A stretch of DNA of 64,000 nt from an uncultured Elusimicrobia bacterium. Lineage in GTDB: Bacteria; Elusimicrobiota; Endomicrobiia; Endomicrobiales; CAIRNS01. The DNA is taken from positions 62,001-126,000 of the forward strand of contig CAIRNS010000007.1 in the NCBI GenBank assembly GCA_903880015.1, in the 5' to 3' direction. Within the stretch, counting starts at the first letter, position 1. The number at the start of each line of letters is the position of its first letter. A program made the position numbers and the translations under genes. Positions 61,401 through 64,000 of the stretch are shown here, piece by piece. The notes beneath the pieces were generated by a model, which was not told where the DNA came from, did not search any database, and saw nothing but the letters and a program-made list of their open reading frames with translations.

Positions 61401-64000
61401 GGATTGGCGAGGTTATGCGGATCCCGAGCATTCAGCAGGAATTCAAGAAAAACTCGGATATATCAACGGTCGGCTTTCCGGAGGCAATTGGGACGAAATA
61501 TTATAACGTTATGGGATCTTTGATTGCTCATGTGGATGAATCCTTTGTCGATCAGCATCGCGGTGCTATAACAGCAAAGGACGCCGGTGCGGTGTATGGT
61601 CATCCGGATTTAAAATTGACTGAGGATATTATATCACGCGGTGGATTGAGCGAAAGTTCCATCAGCGAGGATCTCGCGAGTGGGGTGGTGGGGATCCTTC
61701 GGGGATTGCTCGTTGTATTTGTCAAAGGACACGAAGCTGAAAAGGAGCGTGAAACCCACATTTTCCCGGCGCTCGGAATGTTCCAGAAGTTCGCGACTGG
61801 TTCCGCGGAGTTTTTTCAGTCGCGCCTTATGCGGGATTTGCGGGACGATACGAGCTATGGCAATCGGCTTGACAGGATGCTGCGGGTAAACGAGTATGTG
61901 GCGGGTGGCCCGGGGTTCTTCACGCGGGACCCGATTGTCAAGGCCTTCGCGAATTTTCTGTACATTGTTTTTCTTGTTTTCATGGGGACCAGTTCATTTA
62001 GCGGATTTAGCTTGGAAATCACCCTCGCCTTCCTGGGAGTATTCGTTCTTTCGCAGGCGCAGGCGTATCTGGGGGCCGTCAAGGATATCTTCAGGGCAGG
62101 TCTTGGCGAAGGATTAATCCAGTGGTTGGGCAAAGTGTTTAGCGGAATCCCCGTCTTTCAATTGTTTATAGCCGGGCATGCCGTTGGTGTTGAAAGCGGT
62201 ATGGCGGGTGACTCGAAATACTTCTTGAGCGGTCGTCCCAACGGACTTACTCGTTTCTCGTTGTTCAGTGGTAGTTCTGGCCAAAAATCACTCTATACGC
62301 AAGTTGCCCAGCATTTAATGATACCCATCCTGCCTTTTTTGGTCACCGGGATAATGGGGGTGTTGCTCTGGCAGAATCCCTCCATGATATTTTCAATCTT
62401 TTATATCATTTTCCCGATATCCGTCTTTTTTGGCTTGACTGCTTTCAATGTAGGGTTTACTCCGGCAGATGTTGGAGAAAAAAACTGGTACGATTTCCTT
62501 AAAAGTGAATTCAAAGATTGGTTAATCGCTTTGAGGGATGGGAAATTAATTGATGGGGGTACTGCACATCAGCCGGTGTATACGCCGGTTAATCGGCTCC
62601 AACTGTTGGTTGTGGGGTTCGCTCAACTCTTAGCCATGGCATTTATTGGTATCATTGCGTATCCACTATCGAACAAAGATGCCTCACTGAGAACGAATCC
62701 CAAAACAAAATTTTTAGGTATACTCGGGGTTGTAGTGCCATGGCTTGTAGGGCTTGTCTTTATTATTGGTGGAGGTTGGACATTGTTGAATTTTCTACCT
62801 CTGCTGTCCCTTTATCCGGTGGTCATCCCTATCCTGATGGTCGTTGCGGTTGGCAGTGTCTTGGTATATCTTATTTCCGGCAAGGTTCGATTCCTTGGAC
62901 TTGCAGGTTTGCTCAATATCATAGCAGTCGGCATTCTTTTGTTTTCCCAATTCACCGGTGGTGTAATGGTCGTTTTTTGGGCTACCGGAATAATGTTTTA
63001 TGGAGCCATTGCGATCCACAGAGGATGGAAAACTTTTCCTCAAGGCAACATGAAAACCGGAGAGGAGCCCCCCGTTGCAGCAACGCCGAGCCCAACAGGA
63101 ACAGATTCCTCCAACGCATCGCCTACAGCATCGAGTTCCCAAGGAGCTGCTTCTAACCCTGTGAATCCGGGAGCGCAGACGCCTCCACCAGTGGCTGCGA
63201 CTATAGCAGTTCCTGTCGAAACACCTCCTGCGCCTTCGACAACCCGTCGGTCATTTCAAATCAAACTGCCCAAAATACAATTGCCAAAAGAACTCATTAA
63301 CCTGGTCGTCATAGCATTGGTGACATTGGTCCTTCTCGGCGGGGTGGCCTTTGCTGCGGTAAGGATGAACGCACGAATTGCAGTTTCCCCCGTGATGACG
63401 GCGACACCTTCTGCGCTGGTTATGACTGTCCCTTCGGCAACGCCGGCGCCGATTATCATGGTTTCGCCGACCGCCGTATCACCCACACAGACCCCCGCGG
63501 TTTCTCCCACAGCCCCGACAGCCAGTCCCACAGCGACAGAAGTAGTTCCGACAGTCAGTCCCACAGCGACTGCAGGAGTCCCGACAGCTACCTCTGTTGT
63601 TGCCAATGGAGAGGCGATTACCGAGACCATAGCGACCGTTGCTAACGGACGGATAATCGTCAATGGATCGCCCTACACTATCAGAGGTGTCGCTTACGCG
63701 GTGGACGAATTCGGCCAACACTTCGGGGATTTTTATAAGACAGACATTCCCGTGATGCAGTCGATGGGTATCAACAGCATACGGACCTATTATCCGCTGG
63801 CGATTTACGACAAAAACGGTGCTATAGAACCTGGAGCGACGCGTGAAATGCTGACGGCATTTTCCAATGCGGGTATACGGGTAACCGTTGGCTTTACCGC
63901 TGAGGACATGCGTTATGGCAAGGCGCAGGCCTACATTACGGCGTTTAAGGACCACCCGGCGATACTGATGTGGGTTTTTGGCAACGAGTATAATTACCAT
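43481..64000 (+). CDS. Giant multidomain membrane protein (at least 6,840 residues, 3' end outside window): SecA-like ATPase, GT48 1,3-beta-glucan synthase, GH-A domain
   Basis: One frame stays open from ATG 43481 (GGAGGGGG 2-9 bases upstream) to the last base. By residue: membrane segment (33-57); ChaN/TIKI-like domain (about 90-510); SecA-like ATPase (about 855-1640); about ten membrane helices (1795-2165) ending in a signal-like segment with AHA at 2175; Pro/Thr repeats (2178-2250, and again near 2345-2385); helical repeat region (about 2390-3690); soluble regions without recognisable homology, partly beta-rich (about 3690-4950); one helix (4957-4978) followed by a Lys-rich stretch; FKS1-type domain 1 (about 5083-5240); membrane helices (5303-5557); GT48 catalytic region (about 5600-6140); membrane helices (6157-6510); Pro/Ser/Thr linker; helix (6605-6630); second linker; GH-A barrel start (from about 6715). 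Such gigantism with a SecA-like part recalls Omnitrophota giant proteins. The likely role is synthesis, export and remodelling of a beta-glucan at the envelope (inference). No stop or frameshift was seen, which argues for selection. Confidence 0.9.
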   Translation, partial: MKITEFLNLSVSDAYRATVRSMSRWAQRIGCMRPIAVVTLSCFIVTGVFGQVLASIADDRQTLEQFRQMVGPATIPTTLGRITAAANLGSREVIINIQDLHCSPEVQKNISQIIELLNAKGRVSTIYQEGAWGTVNVSWADAITDGKLRTKVVEGLLSQGELTGAEYYCLQKGKKGLITGIEDKKIYTTNVARLDAVMESKEAIEQVIGKMELGVEQIVPVYTGVRNRRLEDKIREYKSGTIDSRKFYRFVQKQGEKSGIDVASYQNITAFLAMGEQVRSLNYSQISVELQKFVGLLKKTLPYNAYKTLEESTDNFSKVDELYASLARISGKYNLNLTANYPQLARFFEYLEKNQRVNPLTLVREEKKLVRDIKTALAERDSEKDIVFLADFMGVYRDYFTTKISMDDYTYFTQNIDRFNHLWAKYRSRADLARLAPYAATLHDYYAANQERTMVFLRNSIGDRPVVASAAPHAGPQGMEMIAGAERVVVMVSGGFHTQGFTELLRARNVSYVTITPNVTTDLAPATKAYNTLIHEQAVLAAQALGPLVIGEKPTDVIAQKVAGVAIADLVYRQKMPIVDIIRLVTEVIENLGVQSPTIAIEVSGDEFTFTITVPGRVMVLRCGKTGAITNASVTIGAQTTTLRSASRAARFAQTIAGTAWYTRIAGWYRSVINAFTPAARRLVNEDAVLSITTLEKNVILNGDDGRSALEKIFTNNQQRRGTVWVIPGTDHDFEDLQFLINKVGIAKSLTYNDSFGNLIVYFPAGTSNPALNNLRKNITDRVPQSVNLAKLPNQVRLNSLAPSDYINAVVLIAVGDQQDHDSRDPIIVACKDAFITMLTNWGLTWDGDTRWLFQLRGAASMLAGKYVLLATGGGKTFVVITAWAKLLGQWEIARAKEASRILPVEEQQVKDAGKLPAKPRPGVMVWTANYNLAERDAITASQAAALLPHNLLGVKQFSGTDIKTGELISGVPVGFMVKGSKAEDTSKIFINGREVKIDGVIENRKWIYANCDVIYTKAEQSLWDAETEAVADKMGDRDQMKRNWFILADEAHTVTDLQGANQYTRTGGQELPSARLRLSAQQTAAALATEIFKSNLYTDDSDKHEFGLTRAGARRSRQVFDDARKSVAAETVEEWNNLVHDFYVNPDKHPGTIMERLAAAAAAEEREIHAGIKRFQDLKAVSLKDATSEKDKVAIEAFYGAYTGFDSANFRRAYLDKAQRYWSKGLSFAAWEGLVKTAQSACNLDTLFTPDWVDEKIKAGKLKSYRRQGRDYQITEVGGVHKIGIIQGLTGELGANQRWGNDLHAAVEIANDITPEGEKYTSSQLMVKQYLRLDHIIGFGAVSGTFDRDVIREVYGQEVVREGLPGPLRERSKTKDELKAQANPMVIGRYIYDTKQEKDKEVITTITSVRKQMKQSSLLVKVESPMAAQQLYDTLIKNGIDSQNIVTVDATHTDLKALDILGTTPGMIGIVTNLAAIGVDIKLPGAVKSIVALSTYADSSPLEEIQFRDRSGRSGAVGYYISLWSMEDDIFLQNPEMGVEAQATIRRGNRGGKPDEKAVRDHLKAITLDRSDTLLATGYEGDEAFILSHLGGDGNLLMAPGTKMIRDADGKPVRASTAEGFVDQLRHDQARQRIRQMKTLNAEDAIIQARWKVLQLQYDALLGSEKTADEALRPWFTDRELATLTVADKEALRTFARGAIKTHWEWFLNSVREQHQRIGQGSRSTAAQMLGLDSDVTLATGIDKAFWNMQLSLEQNMRALASARLQAQNKKKLSVKLSLPGDLLKNAGFGFVATVLRVGGFILPLILTALGVSVFPALFPIVSLAFGTAHGLLIANVLTLLMVVGIVVLKKLFIDRINESRSPGKAFKMFTGGTRSAETLGRAGADFPFMIGNNYTTTATAFGIGAVIISLLFPQAAFLAVAGPFVVTLGLAVSLMVVVIGRADLKKVTTVSVGRTQRFTAGMLAGVLMVSGAAVAVAMAIGGMVTIPVAVLIGAGIAGAVILGIYVLPTRAGIDQTLNIHTAAWGVSAGGAAAVAAIAMAQWLGIASVVAFTQYAFAVAILASIVATVMMFRIISYYRAPAFSQGRIGSIQTLGTTLRDVMESNILKVLFAFSGIAFIGGVLTGTVAATPLLIGLMVALPIILVVLALWKPKYLLIFTGVLTLSAMAAGRVHAEDPPPTTEPTQPPAPTDEPTQPPAPTDAPTQPPAPTDAPTQPPAPTDAPTQPPTPTEAPTQPPAPTPTVTQEPTTTAVPTITAVPPTVTPVPSVEPITDDALIDAFIDTVVAAGATADVVYWLTQKGIGGVTEDNLRAKADARAYLLSQIQVHPDNLLQIIHDEVIAMRAAETPVATPTELPVTATPVPSATPSATPSATPQVNDFSYMILAFTQYAVDSGYVIPIKTITGIDVMNLTTETVNYIVTTYFNNDLTTDVIGVAEDIATQYYDNLYSLFLSSLKPAQKAHSTIDLNDKALIISSILKNGNVPREDGDVSLIQTYYLQNYQTALDPDVRAFSLSVTSTINGADAVNRYCTAHGMTIGDWNNLTDDEILWLKTNIIVVSGTTAATSVEDIQILDFVAQVHADGVFSARGTTAAADVLAYFTNANNTAVDVSNLSPEGRAVLLAYIKANPSSVNSGLIVLIRAAANDLVNTADRTQVMAWIADVFANNNDPLFAPHTYAYAVNYAYGISLTAADMILTDAQVQDIKTRIIWDSNSGWLRYPLLKSAIAERVRLPSKINDLYQLALSAAATDAIKYMTGIDLVTLAAGSAQFALNQYEALITASDPTLQKLIDLISTDGFDGASFVTAVKNEQDLAIFIRDNAIVKKYIEDKFLAEYGAIFNGNDLTVRGRDLIKMLAHPATPVPIADLKASLSIEGDVYDLYLNNQDVKQYIDAFRGSDSVFAYIEKVAHPATGAFDRNKFLAQAAIYAYYLSHPEVQGYFDMKAGGNLKIFIEKAASPRDRKTGNPLDLTTDQIIAGLAKQAQVYNDTQYTNPQTADQQNIKVLIDEVILPYVRTLTSVWVYPIETVGDLFEFIAQPETGVYSYQALIDQGAIYAEYSNSTNSKMKVLMDDLVNVYHEAPSLKVLIENMASPATGTYSLPDLLKVAVIYDYVKNDADAMDYVKNYLVPGKGIKFVKIIEGIALPATPPTTGTSLDAFKTIVEAYSYVKATPDAMDYVTTQLMPEKNKKFYEIIEGIAFPATPPTTGTSLGAFKTIVEAYSYVKATPDAMDYVTTHLMPEKNKKFYEIIEGIAFPAPTTPPATEPALEGFKKIIETYSFVRSDAYALKYITDVIIPEKNKKFYEIIEGITYPETKPASGTSLGNFKLQVKIYKLFITDDGVNKYIRWKLSSSGLVLSIMQWVEYSANPQDEAGKPYSTSDDAIITGLVNEADAYDAVEANGLWDYVSWLAGADGKKLYQIIEYFAHPKDRKTHLDIPYNRQSIINAGKVFHEYNSNPDVKAYMDWLNIQPGQPNNLPILIEYMANPENELGEKVAFSLASIQTQAYVYKLYAANTSGAKGYIEWQAGKKDKPIYRIIEYIANPKVNGKLDSFNESNFLREATIFMAIQSDGTLLNFLNRYEEVQGEGFDSKGEAWPTLISNLANPYYKGTRLDKTADQILEGLRAEMDLEGALSSSGLAGWLGLGGTQVLTKTYREFMEMLLYPSATAPMRSVDQIITNLELKRTVWNRLNATESGRRLELLDRRIGNLANVQGSLDGLQALIDGIRYYSSYDPQFVVGATNERPEWVGKSDTDIAEAIAIDIDAKYFLLMKSETRNTAGKLLSATFNQSLIDAYNYLMKNEIDKPKLFKDAQGKLIQLPSAADLAEGKLNADQMRVLSYLLYDEKGVALYRDFDENGVKYPGVVPPLTEAREKSVIGIITASVIRKYYLETREPQTPGLVQTLFNGEIDLTCKDPAKYWPVFNEDGTPSNVVYLTIFDKDGKPTTVKDYVVSVNGRYYRVYVPISLRAGIKESMQGYGVLMTDLKTINSTNISEYLRGDAQEKPILILDAETLDGNKDLISEAVHMLTGIWQRQDKYKGELVMFDYGKYYDDKDIEINAFVDNADKLNDPAYTGPRTVTRTRVIWGANRTADDMKKNHLTLEADGIVVDNDRIKISHDGGVISIRKANTSTDSSGQRINHDSGIVFLVKKIDVNAQAPDTYTPGEKIASSQNFMFDEVKSSAFEMNGMTHPRWAANLSTILDSLKAKFPEIDPATLIWVRIENLAPDGTILNTSYEAYGLVSEDPVIKVSDKGLVDIGFDDSQQDPNGVKRHVGLRYDLDATKDLTKPVNMVIDFGNKLTVIIDYYAGTVFFEKRDANDNFLLNKYYVNVLDNQLVSSDKWSSNMDTILKMGQGNLDAVMNFSNAQGQMWQLSRSENFTYEALGAISAARLKVMGIPSKTETYFRDSKTNKDILISQSGLLKVDWENQLIISDGVATISTLATNITAEKEVWVARDFSGNIVGQAEIVDDKPVSIAFIYGSDKFGIGQKSVANLIVTADGKWVPTTTAKFMDRIRVDIPDSRGILMTNQVFRYEVTELSFLPQDRLDLPFVAGDYSGLFAHRAEFVKDLNSLTPVFSDTLSPGTITSKFVTGTNGAGNLSMRLGPYRFYPDNLINRIANRVGNLAGNPAEITYNEFPAGNQGVFEASQQQLGYASNSYTFKYRSGGSLTEEQRLSPTTYFAPESASQGFFDRILAFIYNLFNIVYNKGQSFGSTLRTQPQGPVTRFQDSAFIAAMQNASMNKMKVIGDKETSIIIYDVIDARPSGRFTKKVAFSLSGVEVFSVSNFIKAPLAMDAFGFEVDENRLEMTVKDQQGNPLYSVLLDKTVFDQNNPDTAQLINLPLNEVTAMVQTINLDDTQAVDAGFVAINDRFKDTGIVLTKLYHSFEYGPANLDLGQSADIAMVAQVLEKEPLSADKKPVVHEQTYHYINGALATITPKQRASLVANYVEEIKRNSNLYKWAGIVIAFVISGAFITGIIVRINNVSIFNKNRKKAISGNGGSGAAPGKKKKKSSTKNAAVNKEVQAKQKPFSLPIGQKLVIDYGFSPSAVTSLDYVTPGVTGAEHASDWKTRSMTGATIDANATNQLYDSRVYEEYKWWLVQVLGMEQKEVDAIKFTIEDYRLFERVSSIAGNFRQFTPDYIAFLFHIARSMAREGSYDKIGKAIMVERDRMQAYIIQFGDIKSGKFKNNHLPMNAITHTKGLGGIKGLGARDTSKPNNLSIQYLDIDGMFRTPKYVEKYLNTYWNGGDSWDPATSMENPSFQDQDRDLVPYQNYNPVAGGLAADNPLVQLPIIGPFLAGWKGWIQTFINTRSFTLYMLVSIGVAATIAAAIAQVALLPWIPVALVSIGIIVTAYVVLTLLERIWQNPSFLWGGKHQLTKFGKPVNVFEGRDHKSNTPQMWTSRAFWIVVAGAKLVWNVLLFSVVFQLIPTILATTTELMPDIIFSSGTFWAVFVILSFQMLPLMSSIFAKIFKLNPSSTTAPGASPNIFIASRDIVGQFLLGAVGAFGVLAIWFGLVSVFGGVVFLVLVAVPVIVFAFLDVFSIYSLTSAVFSIFLSMQAGEGSKLPGQQWSRITDAYANPTNAESLRKSNLYISFKEKIVPPTLIRSWREDNLLSSAQIDAKIDLAFAEYWNIIIDKMSYKDFLSKQEADAYKFVVSGGVISTYANLSKEPANPRAKEEILAVYDHNQMVQNYMVDFDENSISACVPVANEAVFYGLDDNPASGGAALNDPNPKAGGHTFLTYLRSNTPLDWENFQARLSKGVDRFGNPHTLTPEERADLAKFASLKNGQKLVVTSTWIKEEVEMWGSRRYQPLAKTIFELMDYYQASLTFQAKLKYPDDSAQRISERVNEKFQCLLSYQNYDEMKIKNPLDFTIRGVKRLAKEFPNLEIAGLVVSKNEDNEQESVYYSVLYRGLDPVGELNEVYRLGPFRASNTAIAGALLGQGKPENHNHMIAFIRNRHTQMMDINQGMRIGEVMRIPSIQQEFKKNSDISTVGFPEAIGTKYYNVMGSLIAHVDESFVDQHRGAITAKDAGAVYGHPDLKLTEDIISRGGLSESSISEDLASGVVGILRGLLVVFVKGHEAEKERETHIFPALGMFQKFATGSAEFFQSRLMRDLRDDTSYGNRLDRMLRVNEYVAGGPGFFTRDPIVKAFANFLYIVFLVFMGTSSFSGFSLEITLAFLGVFVLSQAQAYLGAVKDIFRAGLGEGLIQWLGKVFSGIPVFQLFIAGHAVGVESGMAGDSKYFLSGRPNGLTRFSLFSGSSGQKSLYTQVAQHLMIPILPFLVTGIMGVLLWQNPSMIFSIFYIIFPISVFFGLTAFNVGFTPADVGEKNWYDFLKSEFKDWLIALRDGKLIDGGTAHQPVYTPVNRLQLLVVGFAQLLAMAFIGIIAYPLSNKDASLRTNPKTKFLGILGVVVPWLVGLVFIIGGGWTLLNFLPLLSLYPVVIPILMVVAVGSVLVYLISGKVRFLGLAGLLNIIAVGILLFSQFTGGVMVVFWATGIMFYGAIAIHRGWKTFPQGNMKTGEEPPVAATPSPTGTDSSNASPTASSSQGAASNPVNPGAQTPPPVAATIAVPVETPPAPSTTRRSFQIKLPKIQLPKELINLVVIALVTLVLLGGVAFAAVRMNARIAVSPVMTATPSALVMTVPSATPAPIIMVSPTAVSPTQTPAVSPTAPTASPTATEVVPTVSPTATAGVPTATSVVANGEAITETIATVANGRIIVNGSPYTIRGVAYAVDEFGQHFGDFYKTDIPVMQSMGINSIRTYYPLAIYDKNGAIEPGATREMLTAFSNAGIRVTVGFTAEDMRYGKAQAYITAFKDHPAILMWVFGNEYNYH
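43757..45011 (+). other. Giant protein: ChaN/TIKI-like N-terminal domain
   Basis: Starts with a hydrophobic strand and His-containing motif (VIINIQDLHCSPEVQKN, about 93-110), then IYQEGAWG (about 128) and ends with VVMVSGGFHTQGFTELLR (about 487-503). A buried strand with His/Glu and a late GGFH motif are what the EreA/ChaN/TIKI superfamily of metal-dependent hydrolases shows. The fold call is by motif pattern only; activity is unknown. Confidence 0.45.
46020..48390 (+). other. Giant protein: divergent SecA-like DEAD ATPase domain
   Basis: Walker A is LATGGGKT (871-878; SecA has TGEGKT), Walker B/DEAD is LADEAH (D1050, E1051, H1053). The SecA preprotein-binding/NBF2 junction is recognisable: QRWGNDLHAAVEIAND matches the SecA RRWSDGLHQAVEA region, and SSQLMVKQYLRLDHIIGFGA followed by VSGTF matches SITFQNYFR plus GMTGTA. 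The helicase C part has GIVTNLAAIGVDIKL and QFRDRSGRSGAVG (1507-1519; SecA QLRGRSGRQGDPG). ATP binding and hydrolysis residues are mostly retained. SecA moves unfolded proteins through SecYEG; what this domain moves is unknown. Confidence 0.85.
48862..50005 (+). other. Giant protein: first membrane cluster ending in a signal-peptide-like site
   Basis: About ten hydrophobic helices between residues 1795 and 2165. The last segment (KYLLIFTGVLTLSAMAAG, then RVHAED) has the n-h-c layout of a signal peptide with a possible AHA cleavage site after Ala2175, directly before a Pro/Thr linker. The region after it should be extracytoplasmic. Confidence 0.7.
50027..50176 (+). repeat. 30-bp tandem repeat coding for a Pro/Thr linker
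   Basis: Five 30-base units beginning at 50027, 50057, 50087, 50117 and 50147, coding for (E/A)PTQPPAPTD with the last unit diverged. DNA identity between units 2-4 is nearly complete, pointing to recent slippage-type expansion. Flexible Pro/Thr linkers often separate extracellular domains and may be glycosylated. Confidence 0.95.
52746..53460 (+). repeat. 165-bp tandem repeats in the giant gene (55-residue units)
   Basis: Equivalent CCGGC bases fall at 52913, 53078 and 53243, an exact 165-base period, with a diverged copy on each side. Two central copies are almost identical in DNA (AFKTIVEAYSYVKATPDAMD followed by EKNKKFYEIIEGIAFPA). The units are helical hairpins ending in a Pro-rich turn. 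More degenerate relatives extend through about 51900-54400, so the region is probably a long helical solenoid. Confidence 0.92.
58728..63030 (+). other. Giant protein: FKS/callose-synthase-like 1,3-beta-glucan synthase (GT48) unit
   Basis: All main parts of a GT48 synthase occur in order. FKS1-type domain 1 shows WWLVQVLGMEQKEVDAIK, NFRQFTPDYIAFLFHIARSM and YLDIDGMF (callose synthase YDDLNEYF). Membrane helices follow with SRAFWIVVAGAKLVWN and AVPVIVFAFLDVFSIYSL. The catalytic region shows FAEYWNIIIDKM (5629; FxxxWNxII), FLTYLRSNTPLDWENF (5742; YLxxxxPxEWxxF), FQCLLSYQNY (5855; FxxLVSMQxY), GQGKPENHNHMIAFIRN (5945; GxGKPENQNHAIIF), MMDINQG, YGHPDL (6039), SRGGLSES and SEDL (E6063, D6064). The C-terminal membrane part keeps the FKS pattern (FLSGRPNGLTRFSLF, FNVGFTP, NWYDFLKSEFKDWL). 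The unit is about 1,430 residues versus roughly 1,900 in fungi and plants. GT48 uses UDP-glucose in the cytoplasm and extrudes 1,3-beta-glucan. Confidence 0.88.
63630..64000 (+). other. Giant protein: start of a GH-A-clan glycoside hydrolase domain (cut by window end)
   Basis: After a membrane helix (6605-6630) and a Pro/Ser/Thr linker comes NGSPYTIRGVAYAVDEFG, SMGINSIRTYYP, GIRVTVGFTAE and WVFGNEYNYH with the acid/base Glu at 6836. The pattern matches the three glycosidase paralogues at 21329-25987 and resembles GH2, GH5 and GH72-type barrels. The nucleophile would lie about 90-100 residues beyond the window. Its position after a helix and linker places it outside the cytoplasm, next to the exit side of the synthase. 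Confidence 0.82.

Noticed and set aside
58728-63030. Curdlan synthase (GT2) or cyclic beta-glucan synthase (GT84) as an alternative identity for the synthase
   Set aside because: No GT2 DxD/QxxRW set is seen, while the order of FKS1-type domain 1, GxGKPENxNH, YGHPD and the C-terminal FKS scaffold is specific to GT48.

Overview
This window looks like the chromosome of an anaerobic, Gram-negative-type bacterium. It carries outer-membrane barrels, an OmpA-type protein, lipoproteins, a hybrid-cluster protein with ferredoxin, and rubrerythrin-like proteins. Nearly everything is on the + strand, in tight operons with ATGA or TAATG overlaps. The most striking gene is a >20.5 kb open frame that runs off the right edge. 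Very large membrane proteins with a divergent SecA-like helicase part are, as I recall, a hallmark of Candidatus Omnitrophota. That is the best phylum guess, but it is an inference.

Layout. 1-7.3 kb: a 5'-truncated Fic protein, a ferritin-like protein, an AT-rich GT39-like membrane glycosyltransferase, a Cas4-like/DnaQ-like (DUF2779) nuclease, a CCA-adding-type nucleotidyltransferase and two small membrane proteins. 7.3-12.9 kb: a redox and nitrosative-stress block (nitroreductase, FMN reductase, Rrf2 regulator, ferredoxin, Hcp, rubrerythrin-like protein). 12.9-17.2 kb: a cell-envelope operon (FtsX-like, EnvC-like, S41 protease, divergent polysaccharide deacetylase). 17.4-21.3 kb: tsaD, a dus gene, larB, larC and tRNA-Val(TAC).

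21.3-42.5 kb is a secreted-carbohydrate region. It has three tandem GH-A-clan glycosidase paralogues, two PorV-like barrels that each follow a protein with a FlgD/T9SS-type C-terminal domain, and an OmpA-family barrel. It also has four small proteins with carbohydrate-binding-like domains (two of them lipoproteins), an (alpha/alpha)-barrel protein, and three members of an unrecognised secreted family around a PapD-like chaperone.

42.8-64 kb holds a two-gene unit: a 215-residue membrane protein overlapping (ATGA) a giant gene of at least 6,840 codons. In order, the giant product reads: N-terminal membrane segment, ChaN/TIKI-like domain, SecA-like ATPase, about ten membrane helices ending in a signal-peptide-like AHA site, Pro/Thr repeats, a long repeat-rich region, one membrane helix, and a complete FKS/callose-synthase-like 1,3-beta-glucan synthase (GT48). 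After that come a Pro/Ser/Thr linker, another membrane helix and the start of a GH-A glycoside hydrolase related to the three paralogues upstream. GT48 is to my knowledge a eukaryotic family; bacterial curdlan synthases are GT2. A bacterial GT48 fused to a SecA-like motor and a glycan-active domain, beside a secreted-glycosidase locus, is the main discovery candidate here: a possible system that makes, exports and remodels a beta-glucan.
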